Positions 24,777-34,018 of a DNA stretch of 64,000 bases are shown piece by piece (within the stretch, counting starts at the first letter, position 1; each line of letters begins with the position of its first letter). The notes under the pieces are model-generated. The model had not been told where the DNA came from and did not search any database. It saw only the letters and a program-made list of their open reading frames with translations. Position numbers and translations under genes: made by a program. The DNA comes from Comamonadaceae bacterium (GTDB lineage Bacteria > Pseudomonadota > Gammaproteobacteria > Burkholderiales > Burkholderiaceae_C): positions 1 through 64,000 of the forward strand of contig JAIYAR010000010.1 of the NCBI GenBank assembly GCA_027488985.1, in the 5' to 3' direction.

Positions 24777-25346
24777 GTGGAATTGATCGCCCCGCCCGTT
24801 GACCGGGATACCCCTCGCCCTCAAGGAGAGCGGCGTGGTTTGATTTTGGTGCACACCGGCACCGGCAAAGGCAAAAGCACGGCCGCTTTCGGGCTGGCCC
24901 TGCGTGCCCATGGCCGTGGCAAAGCGGTCAAGGTCTACCAGTTCATGAAAGTGCCCACCGCGCGTTTCGGCGAGCACCGCCTGTTTGAGCAGCTGGGCAT
25001 TCCCATCACCGGATTGGGCGACGGCTTCACCTGGAAGAGCAAAGACCTGGACCACTCCGCCGAGCTGGCCCAGGCCGGTTGGGAGCAAGCCAAAGCCACG
25101 GTGATGGCGGGCGAGCACTTCATGGTAGTGCTGGATGAAATCATGTACCCCCTGCGCTACGGCTGGATTCCGCTGGAAAGCATTCTGGACTGCCTGCGCT
25201 CTCGTCCGCCGCATGTGCATGTGGTGCTAACGGGCCGCAATGCCCCAGCGGAGCTGATTGAGCTCGCCGACACCGTGACCGAGATGACACTCGTCAAACA
25301 CCACTTCAAAGCCGGTGTGCCGGCCCAGCGCGGGATTGAGGACTAA
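24777..25346 (+). CDS. cobO: Cob(I)yrinic acid a,c-diamide adenosyltransferase
   Basis: CobO (BtuR/CobA type) transfers adenosyl from ATP to the reduced corrinoid. The 189-residue protein shows VHTGTGKGKSTAAFGLALRA (P-loop), the QFMKVPTARFGEH stretch, VMAGEHFMVVLDEIMYPL and the C-terminal LTGRNAPAELIELADTVTEM. It starts with GTG, with AAGGA upstream. The C-terminus HHFKAGVPAQRGIED is the family's. Confidence 0.95.
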   Translation: MELIAPPVDRDTPRPQGERRGLILVHTGTGKGKSTAAFGLALRAHGRGKAVKVYQFMKVPTARFGEHRLFEQLGIPITGLGDGFTWKSKDLDHSAELAQAGWEQAKATVMAGEHFMVVLDEIMYPLRYGWIPLESILDCLRSRPPHVHVVLTGRNAPAELIELADTVTEMTLVKHHFKAGVPAQRGIED

Positions 25347-25360
25347 CCCCAGGCTCCGGT

Positions 25361-25440
25361 GCTGCGCACGCTCCGCCACCCCCCTTGCAGGGGGCAACAC
25401 TAGCTGACCGGCTAGGCCGGATCTGCGGTGTTTCTGGCTC
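25361..25440 (+). repeat. Repeat-like element with two hairpins between cobO and cobW
   Basis: It contains CCCCC-TTGCA-GGGGG and CCGGC-TA-GGCCGG hairpins followed by GATCTGCGGTGTTTCTGG. I recall similar units between genes of Comamonadaceae. It fills most of the 140-base gap. Confidence 0.45.
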
Positions 25441-25486
25441 TGGAAAACCCTTCGCTCTTCACCATTTCTTCTCGACAAACATAAAA

Positions 25487-26533
25487 ATGCAAACCAAAAA
25501 GATTCCCGCCACCATCGTCACCGGCTTTCTCGGCAGCGGCAAAACCACGCTCTTGCGCAAGCTGCTCACCAACGCGCAAGGCCGCCGCATTGCGGTCATC
25601 GTCAACGAGTTCGGCGAGCTGGGCATTGATGGCGAACTGCTGCGCGGTTGCGGCATCGGTTGCGATGAAAACGGGGAAGAGAACGGCCAGCTTTTCGAGC
25701 TAGCCAACGGCTGCCTGTGCTGCACCGTGCAAGAAGAATTTGCCCCGGTCATGGAGCAGCTGGCCGCCCGCCGCGACCAGATCGACTATTTGGTCATCGA
25801 GACCTCCGGCCTGGCTTTGCCCAAGCCGCTCGTGCAGGCCTTCCAGTGGCCTGCGCTGCGTAATGCCTTTACCGTGGACTCGGTCATCGCCGTGGTAGAC
25901 GCACCTGCGGTCGCCGCCGGCACTTTTGCCGAAGACCCGGTGGCCGTGGACGCCTTGCGCCGTGCCGACGACAACCTCGACCACGAATCCCCCCTGGCAG
26001 AGTTGTTTGAAGACCAGCTGGCCACAGCCGATCTGGTCATCGTGCACAAGGTGGACGGCATGGACGCCGCAGCGCTCGAAGCGGTGGAAGCCACCATCCG
26101 CGCAGAAGCACCTGCCGGCGTCAAGCTGGTGCGCGCCTCGCACGGTGATGTGCCCATGGACGTGCTGCTGGGTCTGGAGCGCGCGGTGGAAGACGTGATC
26201 GATTCCCGCAAAACCCACCATGACGAGGAAGAAGACCACGACCACGACGAGTTCGACTCCGTGTCCTTGACCCTGCAAGTGGCCGACCGCGCCAAGGTGA
26301 TTCCGGCACTCACCGCGCTGGTGCAGCGCCATGAGATTTACCGCATCAAGGGCTTTGTGTCCTTGCCCGGTGCGTCCATGCGCCTGGTGGTGCAGGGCGT
26401 GGGACAGCGCTTTGACAGCTACTTTGACCGCGCTTGGCGCGCGGACGAGGCGCGTGCGACCCGCCTGGTGTTCATTGGTGACCACCTCGACGCGGCCACC
26501 CTCCAAGCCGAATTGCAAGCCGCGTTGGCCTAA
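25487..26533 (+). CDS. cobW: CobW family cobalt-related GTPase/metallochaperone
   Basis: From MQTKKIPAT (25487) the protein is 348 residues. The N-terminal G3E GTPase domain has the P-loop GFLGSGKTTLL and the metal-binding GCLCCTVQEE; a His/Asp-rich linker (HHDEEEDHDHDEFD) precedes the C-terminal CobW_C domain. CobW is thought to deliver cobalt to the CobN-type chelatase, whose gene follows 26 bases later. A longer frame to 25385 passes through the repeat region and is not used. Confidence 0.94.
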   Translation: MQTKKIPATIVTGFLGSGKTTLLRKLLTNAQGRRIAVIVNEFGELGIDGELLRGCGIGCDENGEENGQLFELANGCLCCTVQEEFAPVMEQLAARRDQIDYLVIETSGLALPKPLVQAFQWPALRNAFTVDSVIAVVDAPAVAAGTFAEDPVAVDALRRADDNLDHESPLAELFEDQLATADLVIVHKVDGMDAAALEAVEATIRAEAPAGVKLVRASHGDVPMDVLLGLERAVEDVIDSRKTHHDEEEDHDHDEFDSVSLTLQVADRAKVIPALTALVQRHEIYRIKGFVSLPGASMRLVVQGVGQRFDSYFDRAWRADEARATRLVFIGDHLDAATLQAELQAALA

Positions 26534-26559
26534 GGGCCGTTTATTAAAGGCAGTTCACC

Positions 26560-29500
26560 ATGCATTTGCTTTCCACCCGCCCAGGCGGCCATGTCGAAGA
26601 CGATGGCAATGGCATTTTGCGCGTGGAGCAAACGCCCGGCGACATCGTGGTGCTCACCGTGGCGGACACCACCTTGTCGCTCTTGGCCGAGGTGGCCAGC
26701 AACTTGCCAGCCGATTTTCCGAGTGTGCGTCTGGCCAACCTGATGTGGCTGCGCCAGCCCGCGTCCACCGATTTGTACATGGACGATGTGCTGCGCCACG
26801 CCAAGGCCATCGTCATCGAACACCTGGGTGCCCCCAGCGACTGGGCTTACATCGTCGACCAGGTGTGCGAATCCGCCGCCGCGCGCGGCCAGTGGCTGGT
26901 CATGGTGTCGGGCGAGTGCGTGGAAGACGCGCAGCTGCTGTTGCGCAGCACCGCAGCAAAAGACGACTGCACCCACCTGTGGCGCTGCCTGCGCGAAGGC
27001 GGGCGCGACAACGCCAACAACTTCTACCAGTTGATTGCCCATGCCGCCTTTGGCAGGGGCGAGCGGCCTGCGCCTGCGCAAGTGCTGCCCGGTGCGGTGC
27101 GCTACGAGCCCTTGAGCCAAGTGGCCCCTTGGCGCGAGGGCGCGCCCACAGCCCTGCTGGTGTTCTACAAAGCCCACCTGCAAGCCGGCAACACTGCCGC
27201 GTTTGATGCCATGCTGGCCGCGCTGGCAGAGCAGGGCCTCAACACCCTTGCTCTGGCGCTGGACTCGCTCAAAAACCCCGAGAGCATGGCGCTGCTGCAG
27301 ACCATGGCGCGCGAGCACCAGGTGGATGTGGTGCTCAACGCCACCAGCTTTGCGGTGGGCTCCATCGATGGCAACGACAGCGGTGCCGAGGTACAGCCCG
27401 TGCTGCTGGCGGGGGATGCGCCGGTGCTGCAGCTCATCACCGCTGGTTGCTCGCAAGAGCAGTGGCAAGACGACCCGCACGGCCTCACGCCGCGCGACCT
27501 GGCCATGCAAATCGTGCTGCCCGAGGTGGATGGCCGCATTGGCACCCGGCCCATCAGTTTCAAGGGCCTGGCCTGGCGCTGCGAGCGTGCCGAGATTGAT
27601 GTGGTGCGCTACCAGCCCGAGACCGAGCGCATGGCCTATGTGGCTGCTCTCGCCCGCAGATGGTGCGCATTGCGCTATAAAAAGAGTAGCGAAAAGCGTG
27701 TGGCGTTGGTGCTGGCCAACTACCCGAACGACGACTCGCGCCTGGCCAACGGCGTAGGGCTGGACACGCCTGCGTCCACCGTGGTCATCTTGCAGGCCCT
27801 GCAAGCTGCAGGCTACGCCACCGGCGATGTGCCAGCGGATAGCGACGCCCTGATGGCCGACCTGACCCGTGGCATCACCAACAACCTGGACGCCAACGAT
27901 TCCCGCCCCGTAGGCCAAAGCCTCGCCATGGCCGACTACCTGCAAGACTTCCACGCGCTGCCCGCCGAGAGCCAAGCCGCCATCAACGCGCTGTGGGGCC
28001 TACCGGAGCAAGACCCGCTGGTGCGCCATGGCCGCTTCATGATTTCCGGCCAGCGCTATGGCAACGTATTTGTGGGCAACCAGCCCGCCCGCGGGCGCGA
28101 CCTGGACTTGGTTGCCACCTACCACGACGCTGACTTGGTGCCCACGCACAACTACCTGGCTTTTTACTTTTGGATGCGCCGCGCCTACGCGGTGGACGCG
28201 GTGGTGCACGTGGGCAAGCACGGCAACCTGGAGTGGTTGCCCGGCAAAAGCGTGGCGCTGGGCGCGGCTTGCTGGCCCGACGCCATCCTGGGCCCGCTGC
28301 CGCACCTGTACCCCTTCATCGTGAACGACCCGGGCGAGGGCGCGCAGGCCAAGCGCCGCACACAGGCCGTCATCATCGACCACCTCATGCCCGCCATGAC
28401 GCGGGCCGAAACCTACGGGCCCCTGCAGCAGCTCGAAGGCCGCATGGACGAGTATTACGAGGCGCTTTCACTGGACCCACGCCGCGCCAAGCTGCTGCGC
28501 GCGGGCATTCTGGAGCAGGTGCTGGCCGATGGCTTGCACACCGAGCTGGGCTTTACCAAGCCTGCCGACGACACCGAGCGTGACGTCCTGTTGCGCCGCC
28601 TGGACGCCTACCTGTGCGAGATCAAAGAATCGCAAATCCGCGATGGCCTGCACACCTTCGGCCAGTCGCCCACCGGCCGCCAGCGGGTGGATACCCTGGT
28701 GGCGCTGGCCCGCTACCCCGGTGGCTCGGGTGATGCGCAGGCCAGCCTGACGGTAGCGCTGGCGCAAGACTTGGGGCTGACAGACTTTGACGCCCTGAGC
28801 CCCGACTGGGCCGCGCCGTGGACCGGCCCACGCCCCGCCGTGCTGCAAGCCCTGAGCGATGACCCTTGGCGCCACGCCGGCCACACCCGCGAGCGCGTGG
28901 AGCTGCTGGCCACCCGCGTGGTGCAAGACATGGCAGAGCAGGGCAGTGCGCTGCCCGGTGGCCCGGTGGATTCGCCTGAATCCTGGCCCCACACCACCCA
29001 GGTGCTGCAGCGCCTGCAAACGGTGCTGGCCCCGCGCCTCGATGCCTGTGGCCCCAACGAAATTACCCAGTTCTTGCGCGGGCTGGATGGCCGCTTCATC
29101 CCGCCCGGCCCCAGCGGCGCCCCGTCGCGTGGCCGGCCCGATGTGCTGCCCACCGGGCGCAACTTTTACTCGGTGGACACGCGCGCCATCCCTACCCAAA
29201 CCGCCTACGCCATGGGCGCCAAGGGGGCTGACCGCGTGGTCGAGCGCCACCTGCAAGACCACGGCGCTTACCCCACGGCCATGGGCCTGTCGGTGTGGGG
29301 CACCAGCACCATGCGCACGGGGGGTGAAGATGTGGCCCAGGCCTTCTCGCTTTTGGGTGTGCGGCCCAAGTGGGCAGCGGGCAGCAACCGGGTCACCGAC
29401 ATCGAAGTCATGCCCATGACTGTGCTGGGCCGCCCGCGCGTGGACGTGACCCTGCGGGTGTCCGGCTTCTTTCGCGATGCCTTCCCCAATGTGATCGATT

Positions 29501-30366
29501 TGTTTGACACCGCCGTGCGCGCCGTGGCTGCCATCTCGCCCGAGGACGAGGCGGACGATGTCAACCCCATCCGTGAGCGGGTGCAGGCCGAGGCCGCGCA
29601 GGCCCAGGCCGCCGGCCATAGCGATGCAGATGCCGAGCGTGCCTCTACCTGGCGCGTATTCGGCCCCCGGCCCGGTGGCTATGGCGCGGGCTTGCAGGCG
29701 TCGATTGCCAGCGGCTACTGGACCGAGCGCTCCGAGCTGGCCGAAGCCTATTTGCGCGCCGGTGCCTTTGCCTATGGCCAGGACAGCGATGGCGCTGCCG
29801 CCCCCGAGGCTTTTGCCCAGCGCATGGTCGGGCTGGACGCGGTGCTGCACAACCAGGACAACCGCGAGCACGACATCCTCGACTCTGGCGACTACTACCA
29901 GTTCATGGGCGGCATGGCCGCGGCGGTGGAGCACCTCAGCGGCAAAACCGCCGCCCTGTACCACGGCGACTTCAGCGTGCCCGGCGCGCCGCAAATTCGC
30001 AGCCTGGGCGAAGAAGTGGCCCGCGTGGTGCGCTCGCGCGCCGTCAACCCCAAGTGGATAGACGGCATCAAGCGCCACGGCTACAAAGGCGCGTTTGAGA
30101 TGGCGGCCACGGTGGATTTTTTGTTTGCCTTTGACGCCACGACTGGTGTAGTAGCCGACCACCAGTACGCGCTGGTGGCCGACGCCTATGTGCACGACGA
30201 CGACACCCGAGCTTTCTTGCAACAACACAACCCCGGCGCCCTGCGCAGCATCGGCGAGCGCCTGTTAGAGGCCATGCAGCGCGGCCTGTGGGCCGAGCCC
30301 GGCGACCACCGTGAACGCATCCAGGACCATGTGCTGGCGCTCGAAAACCAACTGGAAGCATCCTGA
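26560..30366 (+). CDS. cobN: Cobaltochelatase large subunit CobN
   Basis: CobN inserts cobalt into hydrogenobyrinic acid a,c-diamide in the aerobic pathway, with help from two AAA+ subunits. The 1268-residue length is typical. Family stretches include VHVGKHGNLEWLPGKS, LPHLYPFIVNDPGEGAQAKRR, the central GRDLDLVATYH and the C-terminal DSGDYYQFMGGM and RAVNPKWIDG. It is homologous to the H subunit of Mg chelatase. The chlI/chlD gene follows two bases after the stop. A short region near 27671-27705 resembles a degenerate copy of the dispersed repeat. Confidence 0.97.
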   Translation: MHLLSTRPGGHVEDDGNGILRVEQTPGDIVVLTVADTTLSLLAEVASNLPADFPSVRLANLMWLRQPASTDLYMDDVLRHAKAIVIEHLGAPSDWAYIVDQVCESAAARGQWLVMVSGECVEDAQLLLRSTAAKDDCTHLWRCLREGGRDNANNFYQLIAHAAFGRGERPAPAQVLPGAVRYEPLSQVAPWREGAPTALLVFYKAHLQAGNTAAFDAMLAALAEQGLNTLALALDSLKNPESMALLQTMAREHQVDVVLNATSFAVGSIDGNDSGAEVQPVLLAGDAPVLQLITAGCSQEQWQDDPHGLTPRDLAMQIVLPEVDGRIGTRPISFKGLAWRCERAEIDVVRYQPETERMAYVAALARRWCALRYKKSSEKRVALVLANYPNDDSRLANGVGLDTPASTVVILQALQAAGYATGDVPADSDALMADLTRGITNNLDANDSRPVGQSLAMADYLQDFHALPAESQAAINALWGLPEQDPLVRHGRFMISGQRYGNVFVGNQPARGRDLDLVATYHDADLVPTHNYLAFYFWMRRAYAVDAVVHVGKHGNLEWLPGKSVALGAACWPDAILGPLPHLYPFIVNDPGEGAQAKRRTQAVIIDHLMPAMTRAETYGPLQQLEGRMDEYYEALSLDPRRAKLLRAGILEQVLADGLHTELGFTKPADDTERDVLLRRLDAYLCEIKESQIRDGLHTFGQSPTGRQRVDTLVALARYPGGSGDAQASLTVALAQDLGLTDFDALSPDWAAPWTGPRPAVLQALSDDPWRHAGHTRERVELLATRVVQDMAEQGSALPGGPVDSPESWPHTTQVLQRLQTVLAPRLDACGPNEITQFLRGLDGRFIPPGPSGAPSRGRPDVLPTGRNFYSVDTRAIPTQTAYAMGAKGADRVVERHLQDHGAYPTAMGLSVWGTSTMRTGGEDVAQAFSLLGVRPKWAAGSNRVTDIEVMPMTVLGRPRVDVTLRVSGFFRDAFPNVIDLFDTAVRAVAAISPEDEADDVNPIRERVQAEAAQAQAAGHSDADAERASTWRVFGPRPGGYGAGLQASIASGYWTERSELAEAYLRAGAFAYGQDSDGAAAPEAFAQRMVGLDAVLHNQDNREHDILDSGDYYQFMGGMAAAVEHLSGKTAALYHGDFSVPGAPQIRSLGEEVARVVRSRAVNPKWIDGIKRHGYKGAFEMAATVDFLFAFDATTGVVADHQYALVADAYVHDDDTRAFLQQHNPGALRSIGERLLEAMQRGLWAEPGDHRERIQDHVLALENQLEAS

Positions 30367-30368
30367 CC

Positions 30369-31481
30369 ATGCCCTTAAATCCTGAAATTCGTCCTGAAGT
30401 TCGTCCCTGCAAACAGACCGGCGCCCCGGCATCCGCCAGTGCGCCTGAGCCAGTGCCTTTTCCCTTCACCGCGCTGGTGGGCCAGCAGGCCTTGCAACGC
30501 GCTTTGCTGCTGGTGGCGGTAGACCCCGGCATTGGTGGGGTGCTCATTGGCGGGCCGCGTGGCACGGCCAAGTCCACCGCCGCACGGGCTTTGGCCGCCT
30601 TGCTGCCGCAGGCTCCGTTTGTCACGCTGCCACTGGCTGCCAGCCTGGAGCAGCTGGTGGGCACGCTCAGCATTGAAGACGCCTTGCAAAGTGGCGCCGT
30701 GCGCCTATTGCCCGGTTTGGTGGCGCGGGCGCATCAGGGCGTGTTGTACGTGGACGAGGTGAATTTGCTGCCCGACGCGTTGGTTGATGCCTTGCTGGAC
30801 GTTGCCGCCAGCGGCGTCAACACCGTGGAGCGCGACGGCATCTCGCAGCGCCACGCCGCGCGCTTTGTGCTGGTGGGCACCATGAACCCGGAGGAGGGCG
30901 AGCTGCGCCCCCAGCTGCTGGACCGCTTTGGCCTCTCGGTGTGGCTGCACAACCCTACGGACGCAGCGCAGCGTCAGCACATTGTGCGCAGCCGCTTGCT
31001 GTTTGACATGGACCCGGTCGCCGTGGCCGCCAGCCATGCTGAAGCCTTGCAAAACCTGGCCGCCAGCGTGCTGGACGCGCAAGCCCTGTTGCCCCGCGTG
31101 CAATGGCCGGACGATGCACTGGCCCACGCCGGTGCACTGGCCCTGGCCGCCGGGGTAGATGGTGTGCGGGCTGACTTGGTGATGCTGCGCGCCGCCCGCG
31201 CATCTGCAGCGCTGGACGGGCGCGATGCGGTAACGGTGGCCGATGTGGACACTGTTGCCGAGCTGGCCTTGCACCACCGCCGGCAGGTTGGCGCGCAGCC
31301 ACCTGCGCCACAAGCTTCTCAAAAGCCCCAACCCTCCACCCAAGGCCAAGACACCAGCTCCACCCCGCCTGAATCGGCCGGTGCCAGCGGTGCCGATGGC
31401 GATTGGGGCGCCATGCCTCCCGTGCCCGTGGGCACCGTGCGGCCGGCGGCAGCAGGAGTGCTCCCGCCAAAAAAAGCCTGA
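30369..31481 (+). CDS. chlI: ChlI/BchI-like AAA+ chelatase subunit; zero-frame product of a chlD gene
   Basis: The 370-residue protein has an AAA+ ATPase domain: Walker A GGPRGTAKSTAARAL, Walker B VLYVDEVNLLPD, sensor 1 GTMNPEEGELRPQLLDRFGL, and a helical C-terminal part. It is the small motor subunit partner of CobN, used here instead of CobS. After residue 320 comes a Pro/Gln/Ser-rich linker that ends at PPKKA. The final codons contain seven As, and a minus-1 slip there joins this frame to the VWA domain (see 31454-31519 and 31475-32179), so this ORF likely yields both a small subunit and the front half of a medium subunit. Confidence 0.92.
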   Translation: MPLNPEIRPEVRPCKQTGAPASASAPEPVPFPFTALVGQQALQRALLLVAVDPGIGGVLIGGPRGTAKSTAARALAALLPQAPFVTLPLAASLEQLVGTLSIEDALQSGAVRLLPGLVARAHQGVLYVDEVNLLPDALVDALLDVAASGVNTVERDGISQRHAARFVLVGTMNPEEGELRPQLLDRFGLSVWLHNPTDAAQRQHIVRSRLLFDMDPVAVAASHAEALQNLAASVLDAQALLPRVQWPDDALAHAGALALAAGVDGVRADLVMLRAARASAALDGRDAVTVADVDTVAELALHHRRQVGAQPPAPQASQKPQPSTQGQDTSSTPPESAGASGADGDWGAMPPVPVGTVRPAAAGVLPPKKA

Positions 31482-31519
31482 GCCACCCCGGCCGCGCGCC
31501 CCAGAGTGCGGCGCGCGGC
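31454..31519 (+). promoter_or_regulatory. Candidate programmed minus-1 frameshift cassette in chlI/chlD
   Basis: Three elements occur in order. An SD-like AGGAG lies at 31454-31458. Ten bases later comes the slippery heptamer A-AAA-AAA (31469-31475) in the chlI frame, three codons ahead of the stop TGA (31479-31481). A perfect 10-bp GC stem follows (31491-31500 with 31510-31519, nine-base loop). This is the layout of the E. coli dnaX signal, though the spacer to the hairpin is longer (15 bases). Slippage continues as KKSLSHPGR. Confidence 0.8.
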
Positions 31520-32179
31520 GGGCGGTGGCGCACAGCGGCTCTACCAGCCGGTGCCCAAGCACCTGCGGTAGCTGTGCGCGCGTCATCCGGCCCAGCATCA
31601 CCGCGCGGCGCCATCGCCTGGCTGCCCACCCTGCAAGCCAAAGGCCGCAGCACTTTGGCCGCACAGCACCTGCGCTGGCGCGAGCCCAAGGGCAAGCCGT
31701 CTACCTTGCATTTGTTGCTGCTGGACACCTCTGGCTCCATGCGCCAAGGCGGCCGCCTGGCGCGGGCCAAAGGCTACGCCGCTCAGGTGCTGGAGCAGGC
31801 CGCCCGCGCGGGCGACCATGTGGCGCTGCTGTGTTTTGGCGGGCAGGGCGTAGAAGTGCTGGTGCCCCCCGGCCCCGCACGCCGAGCCGCCGCAGTGCGC
31901 GTGCAACAGCGCGGCGGCGGTGGCGGCACACCCTTGGCGCAAGCTATGGCTACCGCCGACAATCTGATGGCCCAACACCGCCGGGTACGAGGCACCAGTG
32001 CCAGCACCGCTTCCACTGTTCTATGGCTGTTGACCGACGGTCGTACTCTGGAGCAACCCCAAGCCCCGCGTGGCGCGGAGCAGCTGGTGGTAGTGGACTT
32101 TGACGACTCCAAGGTCCGGGTCGGGCGCTGTGCGGACTGGGCTGTGCGCTGGGGTTCAGAATACCGACAGGGCGGCTAG
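31475..32179 (+). CDS. chlD: VWA (integrin I-like) domain: minus-1 frame C-terminal part of ChlD
   Basis: This frame encodes a von Willebrand A domain with the MIDAS motif DTSGSM, the following Thr in GGGTPLAQAM and Asp in WLLTDGRT, as in the C-terminal half of Mg-chelatase D subunits. Reached by frameshift, the fusion of 369 chlI codons with 234 codons gives about 603 residues, the normal size of ChlD/BchD or fused cobaltochelatase subunits. The only ATG for independent translation (31403) lies inside chlI, without an SD, in a stretch unlike the family. A separate gene or a real frameshift mutation remain alternatives. Confidence 0.82.
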   Translation, partial: SLSHPGRAPQSAARGGRWRTAALPAGAQAPAVAVRASSGPASPRGAIAWLPTLQAKGRSTLAAQHLRWREPKGKPSTLHLLLLDTSGSMRQGGRLARAKGYAAQVLEQAARAGDHVALLCFGGQGVEVLVPPGPARRAAAVRVQQRGGGGGTPLAQAMATADNLMAQHRRVRGTSASTASTVLWLLTDGRTLEQPQAPRGAEQLVVVDFDDSKVRVGRCADWAVRWGSEYRQGG

Positions 32180-32180
32180 G

Positions 32181-32240
32181 CGCTATGGAATTAGGAGCTG
32201 CTCGCGCATATTTCATGAGCGCGAGGGGTTGATTTGATCA
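32181..32240 (+). repeat. Dispersed repeat, copy 4 (after chlD)
   Basis: CGCTATGGAATTAGGAGC, TGCTCGCGCATATTTCATGA, GCGCGAGGGGTTGATTTGA. It begins two bases after the chlD stop and ends 14 bases before the next start. Confidence 0.85.
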
Positions 32241-32253
32241 ATAGGATACCAAC

Positions 32254-32667
32254 ATGCTGCTAACAGACATCGCCGTAGAGCACACCATCGCACCACCCAA
32301 GGGCGGGCTCAGTGTGAACGTGGTGCTGCACCCGTTTACCAACACCCAGCGCGATTCGCTCGGCAAGTTCGAGATCGTCCGCACCGTCCGCGAGCAGGGC
32401 GCCAAAGACGTGAAGCGCTCCACCTTCGTGTCGTTTCAGCAATTGGCGGAGCTGTACGCCAAGGGCGTGCTCGATGAATATGGTTTCTCGGTCCGCATGT
32501 GCGTACCGGGTGGCAAGCACCCCGCCGTGACTCCCACCAAGAAATTACTCCCCACCCACATCAAGCCAGGCTCCCCGTTTGAGCAGGCGGTGCAGGGCGT
32601 GGATGTGGCGAAGGAGGCTACACGGGAGTTGAGGACCGCGTTGCTGCGGACGAGCGTGAAGCTGTAG
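32254..32667 (+). CDS. Hypothetical protein
   Basis: I do not recognise this 137-residue protein. It is soluble-looking, with a basic central part (REQGAKDVKRSTFVSF) and no signal peptide or membrane segment. Codon use is like its GC-rich neighbours, unlike the AT-rich genes that follow. It is flanked on both sides by copies of the dispersed repeat (32181-32240 and 32671-32730). It follows chlD in the same direction but no cobalamin role is evident. Confidence 0.6.
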   Translation: MLLTDIAVEHTIAPPKGGLSVNVVLHPFTNTQRDSLGKFEIVRTVREQGAKDVKRSTFVSFQQLAELYAKGVLDEYGFSVRMCVPGGKHPAVTPTKKLLPTHIKPGSPFEQAVQGVDVAKEATRELRTALLRTSVKL

Positions 32668-32670
32668 AGT

Positions 32671-32730
32671 TGCTATGGAATTGGGAGCTGCTTACGCTCA
32701 TTCCATGGGCGCTGGAGGCACTTTTTATGC
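32671..32730 (+). repeat. Dispersed repeat, copy 5
   Basis: TGCTATGGAATTGGGAGC, TGCTTACGCTCATTCCATGG, GCGCTGGAGGCACTTTTTA. It begins four bases after the stop of the hypothetical gene. Confidence 0.8.
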
Positions 32731-32895
32731 ATAAATGCAGTCGTGATAGCACCGGGAACGTCTTCCAGTGCCTAATTAGGTACTACGCGCGGACGGCCAT
32801 TGACCAAGTGGGCCACCTCGTCGGCTGGCTTGGGGCGAGCTGACAGCAACAAGCAGAATTGAAATGTTCTAACAATCAATTTGGGAAGTAAAAGA

Positions 32896-33867
32896 ATGAC
32901 CATTGCACCTGAACTATTGCCCATCTACAAGAAGGTATTTTTTCCATACGCTAACGAAGCCGTTGAGAGAATGCAGGCCCAAGGTGGTCGATTTGCGTAC
33001 TACACGACTGCCGCGACGGCGATGTTGATACTAAAAAGTCGAGCAATGTGGATGCGAAGCACGATGGTTATGAATGACTCTTCAGAGATAGAACATGGCC
33101 TTTCGTGTGTATTGAGTGCTTTGAAATCAGACGTTGGCTCCCAGCTAGAAAAGGTATTGGATAAGCAATATCCAGGGCTGACCAAAGAGGTTGCAGATTC
33201 CTTTGTCGCATGGGCTCCAGGCTTTAGTAGAGACACATTTATCCTTTGCCTGTCTGAGCATTTTTCAGCGGACGATGCCTACGGCCGTTTGTCTATGTGG
33301 CGTGCCTATGGAGGAGAAGCAGGGGTCGCCTTAGTCATAAACGGTAATGTTATGTTCCGGGAGAGTCATGCTCTCGCGGCCTACTCAATGCCAGTTGCCT
33401 ATCTAGATGAACGCGGTTTACGGAAAAAATTGACTGAATTAGTGAGTGGAATCGGCATGAACGTCGATCTCCTCAAGGCGATTGGTCGCGAAGCCACATA
33501 TAACGCCATCTTCAACATACTTCGCTTCGCAACTGTTTGTACCAAGCATCCCGCTTTTGAGGAAGAGCGTGAGTGGAGAGTTGTAGCGTCACCCGCTCTT
33601 CAGCGCAGTCCACTGGTCCCAATAGGAGTCGAGGCTGTAGGTGGAATCCCACAACGAATTCTAAAAATCGAGCTTAAAGACCATCCTGATCAAGGATTGA
33701 TTGGACTTGAACCTGACAAGCTTGTCGATCGAGTGCTTATAGGTCCATGCGAGCATGCTGACGCGATAGGGCAGGCCTTGTTGATGGGCCTAACTGATGC
33801 CAGCGTAAGCGACCCTGGCAATAGGATATACAAGACTGGGATTCCATTGCGCCCCAATCAACGCTGA
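32896..33867 (+). CDS. DUF2971 domain protein
   Basis: From MTIAPELLP (GGAAG eight bases upstream) the protein is 323 residues. It has the DUF2971 pattern: FAYYTTAATAMLILKSRAMWM followed by MNDSSEIEHG, then a Trp-rich LSMWRAYGGEAGVALVI stretch and a C-terminal FEEEREWRVVASP and VLIGPCEH. The family function is unknown; it is common in mobile regions. The gene is clearly more AT-rich than the cob genes around it, and its codon use differs, which suggests horizontal acquisition. A TTG five codons upstream is a less likely start. Confidence 0.8.
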   Translation: MTIAPELLPIYKKVFFPYANEAVERMQAQGGRFAYYTTAATAMLILKSRAMWMRSTMVMNDSSEIEHGLSCVLSALKSDVGSQLEKVLDKQYPGLTKEVADSFVAWAPGFSRDTFILCLSEHFSADDAYGRLSMWRAYGGEAGVALVINGNVMFRESHALAAYSMPVAYLDERGLRKKLTELVSGIGMNVDLLKAIGREATYNAIFNILRFATVCTKHPAFEEEREWRVVASPALQRSPLVPIGVEAVGGIPQRILKIELKDHPDQGLIGLEPDKLVDRVLIGPCEHADAIGQALLMGLTDASVSDPGNRIYKTGIPLRPNQR

Positions 33868-34018
33868 CATTTCGGATTCGCCTAACTTGTTTTTGTAATG
33901 GTGGCATTCCTATGGAGCATTATTGGCTGCTTGGATCATTAGTACTGGGCCTTGTTTTTCAGTAATGTTTGTATGATTGTTTGTGTGTATCTCTATTGCA
34001 AATATCAATACAATTTAT
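33868..34018. other. AT-rich gap between two convergent accessory genes
   Basis: Nothing coding is visible. The stretch is T-rich (for example TTATTTATATAATTTTT near 34013-34030) and may contain terminators for both genes, but no clean hairpin was found. Confidence 0.4.

Noticed and set aside
27671..27705. Possible eleventh copy of the dispersed repeat in cobN
   Set aside because: Only the GCTATAAAAAGAGTAGC half is similar; the CGCGC half is missing, so I did not count it.
31403..31474. Independent start of the VWA protein at 31403
   Set aside because: The ATG lies inside chlI, has no SD, and the first 25 residues are unlike any chelatase subunit; frameshift entry explains the frame better.
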